A DNA stretch of 22,922 nucleotides from JACQFZ01 sp036381895. Lineage in GTDB: Bacteria; Pseudomonadota; Gammaproteobacteria; Acidiferrobacterales; Sulfurifustaceae. The stretch is taken from the NCBI GenBank assembly GCA_036381895.1, contig DASVBY010000046.1:1-22922 (forward strand), read 5' to 3'. Made by a program: the position numbers and the translations under genes. The notes beneath the pieces are model-generated. The model was not told where the DNA came from. It searched no databases and saw only the letters and a program-made list of their open reading frames with translations. Below, piece by piece: positions 16,642 through 22,922 of the stretch (positions are counted from its first letter, which is position 1; every line of letters starts with the position of its first letter).

Positions 16642-16805
16642 CAGTGGCCGCGGCGCGAACTGCGTCAAAATTACCTAGTGGGGGCGCGGGGCTCGCGGGC
16701 GCGCGGAACGGAAGGGGGGATACGCCGCCGTCCCGACAGACGCCGGGAACCCGCCGCGGCCCCGAGGGCGGTGCGTGCCGCTGGAAGCGCATGCCGGCCG
16801 GGGGG

Positions 16806-17306
16806 TCAGGCGCGGTTCAGTCCGGCGAGCTGCGAGAGCATGACGCCCGCGTCGCTCACTTCGTACTGTCCGGGCGCCTCGATGTTGAGCAGCCGCACCA
16901 CGCCGTCGTCGACGTACATGGAATAGCGCTGCGACCGCAGCCCCATGCCTTGCTCCGAACGGTCGCTCTCGAGGCCGATGGCGCGGGTGAACTCGGCGTT
17001 GCCGTCGGCGAGCATGCGGATCTTGCCGTGGGCGTCGAGGCTGCGCGCCCAAGCGTCCATCACGAAAGCGTCGTTGACCGATACGCAAAGAATTTCATCG
17101 ACCCCCTTCGCCTTGAGCTCCGCTGCGCGCTCGAGATAGCTCGGCACGTGGCGACTCGAGCACGTCGGCGTGAACGCGCCCGGAAGCCCGATGATCACCA
17201 CGCGCCGGCCGCGCACGAGCTCCTCGACCGTGCGGCGCTTGACACCGTCATCCGTTTTCTCGCGCAGGACTGCTTCGGGCAGCCGGGCGCCGATCTCGAT
17301 GGGCAT
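16806..17306 (-). CDS. Peroxiredoxin, Prx5 family
   Basis: This 166-residue cytosolic thiol peroxidase reduces hydrogen peroxide and organic peroxides. The peroxidatic Cys49 lies in the signature PGAFTPTCS (42-50), and a second cysteine, Cys74 (EILCVSVNDAF), is present. The C-terminal segment GLRSQRYSMYVDDGVV matches the family. The start ATG at 17306 is preceded by AGGAGG at eight bases and gives the usual N-terminus; a longer reading frame from 17414 would run through the leader and is unlikely. It stands alone, with ComEA upstream behind a terminator. No obvious intrinsic terminator follows it. Confidence 0.94.
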   Translation of the reverse strand: MPIEIGARLPEAVLREKTDDGVKRRTVEELVRGRRVVIIGLPGAFTPTCSSRHVPSYLERAAELKAKGVDEILCVSVNDAFVMDAWARSLDAHGKIRMLADGNAEFTRAIGLESDRSEQGMGLRSQRYSMYVDDGVVRLLNIEAPGQYEVSDAGVMLSQLAGLNRA

Positions 17307-17427
17307 GCGTGCATCCTCCTCCCGTTGGTGAACGTGAAGCCGTAGTCTAACCGAGTTCCGCACCGGCGATGCCAGATGGGCGAATGGGGTGCGAAAGCGG
17401 CTGCGACAGGGCAACGAGAGGGGTTGC

Positions 17428-17469
17428 GGGAGGAAAGAAGAAGAAGAAAGGAGGAGGAAAGAAAAAAGG
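17428..17469 (+). repeat. 42-base homopurine/homopyrimidine tract
   Basis: Every base from 17428 to 17469 is A or G on the plus strand, with GAA and GGA repeats (for example AAGAAGAAGAAAGGAGGAGG). On the transcribed minus strand it is a pyrimidine run that begins as the T-run of the comEA terminator. Such tracts can form triplex (H-DNA) structures or lengthen a termination zone. Confidence 0.9.
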
Positions 17470-17492
17470 CCGCGGCGACTGCTGCCGCGGCC
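17462..17492 (-). terminator. Rho-independent terminator after the ComEA-like gene
   Basis: A perfect 9-base stem (GGCCGCGGC/GCCGCGGCC; 17468-17476 with 17484-17492) has a 7-base loop and is followed by six T on the minus strand (17467-17462). It lies ten bases after the comEA-like stop. Confidence 0.93.
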
Positions 17493-17501
17493 CCGCGACC
17501 T

Positions 17502-17774
17502 TCAGTTGGCGGCCGCCTTGCCGACCGTCAGGTTGCCGCGGTTCTTCTCGATGGTCTGCTTGCCGACGCCCTTGACCTTGCCGAGATCCTCGACCGACTT
17601 GAACGGCCCGTTCTTGGTCCGGTAGTCGACGATCGCCTGCGCGACCTTCGGACCGACACCGACCATGGCTTTGTCGAGCGTCTTGGCGTCCGCGGTGTTG
17701 ATGTCGACCGGCGCCGCATAGGCGGCCGGCATGGCGAGAAACGCACAGAACAAAGCAGCAGCTATCCGCTTCAT
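17502..17774 (-). CDS. Secreted ComEA-like helix-hairpin-helix DNA-binding protein
   Basis: This 90-residue protein has a Sec signal peptide (about 1-20, ending AYA-APV). One ComEA-type helix-hairpin-helix pair follows, with VDINTADAKTLDKAM, then GVGPKVAQAIVDYR and GVGKQTIEKNRGNL. ComEA-family proteins bind double-stranded DNA in the periplasm during uptake, but many short gammaproteobacterial versions have no proven competence role. No other competence gene is nearby. A good ribosome site (AGGAGG, six bases from ATG) precedes it and its own terminator follows, so it is probably a single-gene unit. Confidence 0.9.
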   Translation of the reverse strand: MKRIAAALFCAFLAMPAAYAAPVDINTADAKTLDKAMVGVGPKVAQAIVDYRTKNGPFKSVEDLGKVKGVGKQTIEKNRGNLTVGKAAAN

Positions 17775-17885
17775 GACACACCTCCTCTCGATTGATTGTT
17801 CACGGACAGGCCGGTCAGCCTGTGCGCGCGATTATTCGAGCGGAGGCATGAGCGCGAAATGGCACTTTAGTGCTCGGCACGCCGC

Positions 17886-18893
17886 TCAGCGGACGATCGA
17901 TTTCGCCGGCGCGCCGGCTTCCTCTCGCACCAGGCGGGGGACGAGATAGCCGGGAAGGCGCGCCGCCATCCGCTCCCAGAGCAGGCGCGCCCTGTCGGCG
18001 TCCACGTCGAAATGCGCCGCGCCCTGCACCCGGTCGAGGAGGTGCAGGTAGTACGGAAGCACGCCGCTCGCGAACAGCGCTTCGCTCAACGCACACAGCG
18101 TGTCGGCGTCGTCGTTCACTCCGCGCAGCAGCACCGACTGGTTGAGCAGCGTAATGCCCCGCGCGCGCAGGCGCGCGAGCGCTTCATCGACCGCGCCGCC
18201 GAGCTCCCGCGGGTGGTTCGCGTGCACGACGACGATCGCCTGCAGCCGGGTCCCCGCGAGGAGCTCGCCGAGCTCCTCGGTGATGCGTTCGGGCAGAACG
18301 ATCGGCAGCCGGGTATGCACGCGCAGCCGTACCACGTGCTCGATCGCGGCGAGCGCATCGACGAGCACGGCGAGGCGCTCGTCGGCGAGCGTCAGCGGAT
18401 CGCCCCCGCTCAGGATCACCTCGCGCACGGTCGGATCGCCGCGCACCACGGCGAGCGCCTCGTGCCAGTTGCCGGCGGCGGGGTTGGCGGCGGCGTAGGG
18501 GAAATGCCGGCGGAAGCAATAGCGGCAATGAACCGCACAGGCACCCGTGACGGTGAGGAGCACGCGGCCATGGTACTTCTGGAGCACACCCGGGCGGCGC
18601 ATGGCGCCGAGGTCGCCGACGGGGTCGCGCACGAAGCCGGGGACCTCTTCGGTCTCGGCGCCGAGGGGCAGGACCTGCCGCAAGAGCGGATCGTGCGGAT
18701 CGCCGCGGCGCATGCGCGCGAGGTAACCGCGCGGGACGCGCAGGCGGAACTGCTGCGCGGCACGCCGCGCCGGCTCGAGCAGATGCGGGTCGAGCTCGAG
18801 CAGGCGGATCAGCTCCGCGGGATCGGTGACGGCGCAGGCGAGCTCGCGCTGCCACGCCGGCGGCTGCCTGCAGGGAAGCGTTCCGGGTATCAT
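17886..18893 (-). CDS. epmB: EF-P lysine 2,3-aminomutase (radical SAM)
   Basis: This 335-residue radical-SAM, PLP-dependent enzyme converts L-lysine to (R)-beta-lysine for attachment to EF-P. The [4Fe-4S] cysteines are Cys119, Cys123 and Cys126 (CAVHCRYCFRRHFPY). Further family motifs are EVILSGGDPL, LRVHTRLPIVLPERIT, TLLNQSVLLRGVND and the PLP-region YYLHLLDRVQGAAHF. The order and length match E. coli EpmB (YjeK). ATG 18893 is preferred because the protein then starts near the E. coli N-terminus; GTG 18920 would add nine residues without a ribosome site. It is divergent from efp, as in E. coli, which strongly supports the call. Confidence 0.95.
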   Translation of the reverse strand: MIPGTLPCRQPPAWQRELACAVTDPAELIRLLELDPHLLEPARRAAQQFRLRVPRGYLARMRRGDPHDPLLRQVLPLGAETEEVPGFVRDPVGDLGAMRRPGVLQKYHGRVLLTVTGACAVHCRYCFRRHFPYAAANPAAGNWHEALAVVRGDPTVREVILSGGDPLTLADERLAVLVDALAAIEHVVRLRVHTRLPIVLPERITEELGELLAGTRLQAIVVVHANHPRELGGAVDEALARLRARGITLLNQSVLLRGVNDDADTLCALSEALFASGVLPYYLHLLDRVQGAAHFDVDADRARLLWERMAARLPGYLVPRLVREEAGAPAKSIVR

Positions 18894-18928
18894 AGCGCGC
18901 TCGATTTTATCCCCAACCACTGTAAGCG

Positions 18929-18950
18929 CGCGCGACGCGCCGGTCGCGCG
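18929..18950. repeat. Inverted repeat between epmB and efp
   Basis: CGCGCGAC (18929-18936) and GTCGCGCG (18943-18950) form an 8-base perfect inverted repeat with a 6-base centre in the 135-base divergent region. It may be an operator for both genes, or chance in GC-rich DNA. I did not find convincing -10/-35 pairs for either gene here. Confidence 0.45.
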
Positions 18951-19028
18951 GCGCGGGTGGACGGTTTCGCTGCCCCTCGGGATGGCGCGGGATAGAGGCG
19001 ATCAACCTTTGATACAGAGACGGTGCTT

Positions 19029-19592
19029 ATGGCGACTTACAGTACGAACGAATTCAAGTCGGGGCTCAAAGTCATGCTCGACGGCGATCCGGCGGTGATC
19101 GTCGAGAACGAGTTCGTGAAGCCCGGGAAGGGGCAGGCGTTCAATCGCGTGAAGATCCGCAACCTGAAGACCGGGCGGGTGATCGAGCGCACGTTCAAGT
19201 CGGGCGACACCATCGAGGCGGCCGACGTCGTCGACGTCGAGATGCAGTACCTCTATTCGGACGGCGAGTTCTGGCACTTCATGCAGCCCGAGACGTTCGA
19301 GCAGGTGGCCGCCGACAAGAGCGCCGTGGGCGACGCCGCCCAATGGCTCAAGGAACAGGACGTCTGCCTCGTGACCCTCTGGAACGGCGCGCCGATTTCC
19401 GTCGAGCCGCCGCACACGGTAGTGCTGACGATCGTCGAAACCGACCCCGGCGTGCGCGGCGACACGAGCGGCGGCGGCGGCAAGCCCGCGAAGCTCGAGA
19501 CCGGTGCGGTGGTGCGCGTGCCGTTGTTCGTACAGCAGGGCGAGCGCATCAAGGTGAATACGCGCACCGGGGAGTACGTCTCGCGCGCCTAG
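19029..19592 (+). CDS. efp: Translation elongation factor P
   Basis: This 187-residue tRNA-shaped protein rescues ribosomes stalled at polyproline stretches. Domain I carries the modification loop FVKPGKGQAF, with Lys34 at the tip, the residue that receives beta-lysine in E. coli. The C-terminal domain ends with the conserved RTGEYVSRA. Starting at ATG 19029 puts the modified lysine at exactly position 34; a GTG six bases earlier would shift it. It is followed after 59 bases by epmA and is divergent from epmB, so the substrate and both modifying enzymes lie together. Confidence 0.97.
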   Translation: MATYSTNEFKSGLKVMLDGDPAVIVENEFVKPGKGQAFNRVKIRNLKTGRVIERTFKSGDTIEAADVVDVEMQYLYSDGEFWHFMQPETFEQVAADKSAVGDAAQWLKEQDVCLVTLWNGAPISVEPPHTVVLTIVETDPGVRGDTSGGGGKPAKLETGAVVRVPLFVQQGERIKVNTRTGEYVSRA

Positions 19593-19651
19593 CGGCGGGG
19601 CATGATCGAGACGCGGACAGGTCCGGCCGCAAGCGACTGCAGCGGCGCCGA

Positions 19652-20641
19652 TTGACGCACGAAACCTCCGACTGGCGGCCGACGGCCTCGATCGAGGCGC
19701 TCGCAGCGCGCGCGCAACTCCTCGCGCGCGTGCGCGAGTTCTTCGCCCGCCGCGGCGTGCTCGAGGTCGAGACCCCGGTCCTCTCGGCCGCCGGCAGCAC
19801 CGATCCGCACCTGCACAGCTTCGTCGCCGCATCCCGCGCGCCCGGCGATGCGGCGGCGCCGCGCTTCCTGCACACGTCGCCCGAGTTCGCGATGAAGCGC
19901 CTGCTCGCCGCAGGCAGCGGGTCGATCTATCAGATCTGCCGGGTATTCCGCGCCGGCGAAGCGGGACGGCGGCACAACCCCGAGTTCACGCTGCTCGAAT
20001 GGTACCGCGTCGGCTTCGACTACCAGGCGCTGATGGACGAGGTCGAAGCGCTTGCGACCGAGGTACTGCGGGAGCGGCGCGATCTCGACGCGCCCGAGCG
20101 GGTCAGTTACCGCGACGCGTTCCTGCGTTACGCGGGACTCGATCCGCACGCGGCGACGCCCGCCGATTTCGCGGCCGCGGCCGCCGCGCACGGTGTTTCC
20201 ACGTCGGGCATACCGGAAGCCGACGGCGGCGCGTGGCGCGATCTGCTGCTGACCCACCTGGTCGAGCCCCACCTCGGCCGCAACCGCCTGACGTTCCTCT
20301 ACGATTACCCCGCCGACGCCGCCGCGCTCGCGCGCGTACGGCCGGGTACGCCGCCCGTCGCCGAGCGCTTCGAGCTCTACCTCGACGGCATCGAGCTCGC
20401 CAACGGGTTCCAGGAACTGACCGACGCCGCGGAACAGCGCGAGCGCTTCGAGCGCGACCGCGCCCGGCGGCGGGCGCACGGTCTTCCGGACGTGCCGCAC
20501 GACGAGCGCCTGCTTCGCGCGCTCGCCGCCGGCCTCCCCCCTTGCAGCGGAGTGGCCCTGGGGCTCGATCGTCTGGTGATGGTTGCGCTCGGCGCGCGCT
20601 CGATCGCCGAGGTCATCGCGTTTCCCGCCGGCCGGGCCTAG
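19652..20641 (+). CDS. epmA: EF-P lysyltransferase (lysyl-tRNA synthetase paralogue)
   Basis: This 329-residue truncated class II lysyl-tRNA synthetase lacks the anticodon domain and attaches (R)-beta-lysine to Lys34 of EF-P using ATP. Class II motif 2 is visible as YQICRVFRAGE and HNPEFTLLEWYR. ERFELYLDGIELANGFQELTD and motif 3, GVALGLDRLVMVALG, close the protein. The TTG start at 19652 gives an N-terminus (MTHETSDWRPTASI) that aligns with E. coli EpmA (MSETASWQPSASI). The frame is open further upstream but overlaps efp and has no likely start. No clear ribosome site is seen, so translation may depend on efp. Confidence 0.93.
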   Translation: MTHETSDWRPTASIEALAARAQLLARVREFFARRGVLEVETPVLSAAGSTDPHLHSFVAASRAPGDAAAPRFLHTSPEFAMKRLLAAGSGSIYQICRVFRAGEAGRRHNPEFTLLEWYRVGFDYQALMDEVEALATEVLRERRDLDAPERVSYRDAFLRYAGLDPHAATPADFAAAAAAHGVSTSGIPEADGGAWRDLLLTHLVEPHLGRNRLTFLYDYPADAAALARVRPGTPPVAERFELYLDGIELANGFQELTDAAEQRERFERDRARRRAHGLPDVPHDERLLRALAAGLPPCSGVALGLDRLVMVALGARSIAEVIAFPAGRA

Positions 20642-20668
20642 CGACACCGGACACGCGGCGAGCCGAGA

Positions 20669-21106
20669 TCACGCCTCCAGCCAGAACGTCACCGGTCCGT
20701 CGTTGGTGAGCGTCACTTTCATGTCGGCGCCGAAGCGGCCGCATTCGACGCGTACCCCCTCGGCCCGCGCGCGCGCAACGAACTGCTCGAACAGCGGCAG
20801 CGCCGCGTCGGGCGGTGCGGCCGACGTAAAGCTCGCGCGACTGCCTTTGCCGGTATCCGCGGCGAGCGTGAACTGCGGCACAGCGAGGAGGGCGCCGCCC
20901 ACCTGCTTCAGGCTCAGGTTCATTCTCCCCTCGCCGTCGGGGAACACGCGGTAGCCGACGACGCGCTCGGCGAGACGCACGGCATTGGCCGCCTCGTCCC
21001 CCCGCGCCACCCCGACCAGCACGAGCAGCCCGCGGCCGATCGCGGCGACCTCCACGCCGTCGATCTCGACGAAGGCACGGGAGACCCGCTGGAGCAGAGC
21101 GATCAC
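20669..21106 (-). CDS. dtd: D-aminoacyl-tRNA deacylase
   Basis: This 145-residue homodimeric proofreading enzyme removes D-amino acids (and glycine from tRNA-Ala) from mischarged tRNA. The Gly-cisPro motif is intact in NDGPVTFWL near the C-terminus. The other active-site motif, usually SQFTL, reads PQFTL here (Pro77 in place of Ser). The start MIALLQRVSRA is typical and the length is normal. It converges on epmA with 27 bases between stops and lies 58 bases after the EEP-family gene on the same strand. Confidence 0.95.
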   Translation of the reverse strand: MIALLQRVSRAFVEIDGVEVAAIGRGLLVLVGVARGDEAANAVRLAERVVGYRVFPDGEGRMNLSLKQVGGALLAVPQFTLAADTGKGSRASFTSAAPPDAALPLFEQFVARARAEGVRVECGRFGADMKVTLTNDGPVTFWLEA

Positions 21107-21164
21107 TTGGAACGAGAGGCTGAAGCTCGCCCGGACGAACCGCCGGCCTCGCGGCCGGGCGGGA

Positions 21165-22061
21165 TCAGAAACCGGCGACCGCCGCGCGCGGGGCGGCCGT
21201 GCGCGGCGCCGCGGCCGCCGGGAGGACGACCTCTTCGGGCAAGGTGATATCCATCGCGATCGGCAGATGATCCGAGATCGTATGGTTGAGCACGCGCACG
21301 CTGTCGACCTGAATCGGCGCCGACACCAGGATGTGATCGATGTTGCGCCGCGGCCGCCAGCTCGGGAACGTGTAGAGTCCGTGGATGGGCTCGCTCAGGT
21401 CCGTGCGCCGCAGCAGCCACTGCATCTCCTTGCTCTCGGAGCGGCAGTTGAGATCGCCCATGAGAATCACGTAGCGGTGCCCGCCGATGAGCTCGACCAG
21501 GCTCTCGAACTGCCGCGCGCGCGAGCGCGGGCCGAGCGCGAGATGCACGATGAGGATCAGGAGCGCCGCGTTGCCGCGGCCGAAGCGCACGCACAGCGCG
21601 CCGCGCCCTGGAATCATTCCCGGCAGGCGCACCTCGGTGATCTCGCTCGGCCGGAAGCGGCTCAGCATCCCGAGACTGTGCTGCGCGAAATGCCCGAAGT
21701 TGCGGTTCGTCTGGTGGTACCAGTAGGGGAAGCCCGCGCGATCCGACAGATACTCGGTCTGGTTGATGAAGCCGCTGCGCAGGCTGCCCGCGTCGCACTC
21801 CTGCAGTCCGACGATATCGAAGTCGCTCGAAAGCGCGGCGATACGATCGAGCGTATCGAGCCGCTCGGGGTACGGCAGCACGTGCTTCCAGCTGTTGGTG
21901 AGATAGTGGTGGTACTTGCTGCTCGCGATCCCCGCCTGAATGTTGAAGCTCAGGAGGCGGAGTCGGCGCGGCGAGGAATCGGGCGCAGGCTGCGTGGTGC
22001 GAAACAGAGGACCGATCACTTGCGCCGAATACGAATCTTGCTGAAGCCGAAGGCGATCCAT
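21165..22061 (-). CDS. Endonuclease/exonuclease/phosphatase-family protein
   Basis: This 298-residue metal-dependent phosphoesterase fold shows all the family motifs in order: LLSFNIQAG (Asn40), IVGLQECDAG (Glu88), IVHLALG, LMGDLNCRSES (Asp and Asn), NIDHILVS and ISDHLPIAMD. The substrate (DNA, phospholipid or nucleotide) cannot be told. There is no signal peptide and the C-terminus is an Ala/Pro-rich tail. ATG 22061 is chosen because a TATAAT box lies at 22130-22125, so longer frames would start before transcription does and would run through the 5S rRNA gene. The ribosome site is weak. It is followed by dtd, perhaps in one unit. Confidence 0.88.
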   Translation of the reverse strand: MDRLRLQQDSYSAQVIGPLFRTTQPAPDSSPRRLRLLSFNIQAGIASSKYHHYLTNSWKHVLPYPERLDTLDRIAALSSDFDIVGLQECDAGSLRSGFINQTEYLSDRAGFPYWYHQTNRNFGHFAQHSLGMLSRFRPSEITEVRLPGMIPGRGALCVRFGRGNAALLILIVHLALGPRSRARQFESLVELIGGHRYVILMGDLNCRSESKEMQWLLRRTDLSEPIHGLYTFPSWRPRRNIDHILVSAPIQVDSVRVLNHTISDHLPIAMDITLPEEVVLPAAAAPRTAAPRAAVAGF

Positions 22062-22124
22062 GTTGAAGCGTAGCCGACTTTCCCGCTCTCGCAAGCCGAT
22101 CGCATCGGCCGACAAGGTGCCCGG

Positions 22125-22130
22125 ATTATA
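22125..22130 (-). promoter_or_regulatory. Putative -10 box of the EEP-family gene
   Basis: TATAAT reads on the minus strand 64 bases before the predicted ATG. No good -35 is seen at 16-18 bases, so an activator may be needed or the box may be chance. Confidence 0.45.
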
Positions 22131-22285
22131 CACGAGAGCGGACGTGATCGAGGCCGATCGCGCGCGGCGCGCGATGCCGCGGTCGGGTCGAACCTGCCTT
22201 GCGTCGTTCGTCGAGCCCGAATCCGGCCGCCGGCCGCGCCTCGACGGCGCCGTGAACGGACGACTGCCGCTCCGCGCGCGGCAAT

Positions 22286-22316
22286 AAAAAACCCCCGGTC
22301 GCACGGACCGGGGGTT
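22286..22316 (-). terminator. Rho-independent terminator of the rRNA operon
   Basis: An 11-base perfect stem (22290-22300 with 22306-22316) and a 5-base loop are followed by T6 on the minus strand (22291-22286). It lies ten bases after the 5S rRNA. Confidence 0.95.
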
Positions 22317-22325
22317 CGCAGATAA

Positions 22326-22444
22326 AGCCTGGCAGTGTCCTACTCTCACACGGGGAAGCCCCGCACTACCATCGGCGCTGAGCGTTTTCACTTCCGAGTT
22401 CGGAATGGGATCGGGTGGTTCCCGCTCGCTATAGCCGCCAGGCA
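22326..22444 (-). rRNA. rrf: 5S ribosomal RNA
   Basis: About 119 bases on the minus strand have the paired ends TGCCTGGCGGC and ACTGCCAGGC, the conserved CCGATCCCATTCCGAACTCG region, and GGTAGTGCGGGG. Termini are estimated to within a few bases. It follows 23S rRNA after a spacer of about 110 bases (22445-22554) in which I see no tRNA. Confidence 0.96.
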
Positions 22445-22554
22445 AACCGTCCGGCCGCCGCGCAGGCGGCGGCCGCAATTCAGGGAAGTCTGAAGCAAGG
22501 CTTCGGTACAGTCGCGCGGCCTGAACCAGCGCACCCTTGCGTCTTGGGTGTTAT

Positions 22555-22922
<368 letters not shown>

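Noticed and set aside
16560..16680. Sigma-54 promoter in front of the TRAP operon
   Set aside because: TGGC and TTTGC-like pieces occur on the minus strand but not with the required spacing of -24/-12 elements.
17806..17823. Small inverted repeat ACAGGC/GCCTGT upstream of the comEA-like gene
   Set aside because: Only six base pairs with a 6-base loop; expected by chance in such GC-rich DNA and not clearly placed relative to a promoter.
21165..22478. A 437-codon version of the EEP-family protein
   Set aside because: The upstream extension would translate through the rRNA terminator and 5S rRNA, and lies before the TATAAT box. The domain is complete from ATG 22061.

Overview
The window is a stretch of bacterial chromosome, most likely from a GC-rich gammaproteobacterium. 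The evidence for this is the birA-coaX-SPOR genes beside a tRNA-Thr/Tyr/Gly/Thr-tuf cluster, and an EF-P that is beta-lysylated by EpmA and EpmB (betaproteobacteria more often use EarP). I cannot name the order or genus. No phage, insertion sequence or CRISPR array is visible; nearly all genes are intact and closely packed.

Layout. Positions 1-590 (minus strand) hold the start of tuf, preceded by tRNA-Thr(GGT), tRNA-Gly(TCC) and tRNA-Tyr(GTA), with a strong promoter at about 659-688. Aconitase acnA (898-3606) lies between this group and tRNA-Thr(TGT) (3730-3805), which in relatives heads the same cluster. A plus-strand TauE/SafE permease (3968-4747) then separates the tRNAs from the minus-strand operon birA-coaX-SPOR protein (7191 down to 4749). 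A tartronate-semialdehyde reductase (8160 down to 7282) and acetoacetate-CoA ligase (8288-10399) diverge from back-to-back promoters.

Positions 10396-16542 (minus strand) form one apparent operon in the order TRAP substrate-binding protein, small permease, large permease, D-2-hydroxyacid dehydrogenase, amidase. It looks like an uptake-plus-catabolism cassette for an unidentified carboxylate, possibly a 2-oxo or 2-hydroxy acid or its amide. This is the most interesting functional unit here, because importer, redox enzyme and amide hydrolase are tightly coupled while the substrate is unknown. The adjacent tartronate-semialdehyde reductase and acetoacetate-CoA ligase may supply further steps, but they are separate transcription units.

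Positions 16806-22061 carry a Prx5-type peroxiredoxin, a secreted ComEA-like helix-hairpin-helix protein with a clear terminator, the EF-P system (epmB divergent from efp-epmA), D-aminoacyl-tRNA deacylase (dtd), and an endonuclease/exonuclease/phosphatase-family protein. Positions 22286-22922 hold the end of an rRNA operon on the minus strand: the 3' part of 23S, then 5S, then a terminator.

Much of the window serves translation (EF-Tu, four tRNAs, EF-P and its modification enzymes, Dtd, rRNA). The centre is organic-acid metabolism and transport. All calls come from reading the sequence and from family memory; no database search was run.
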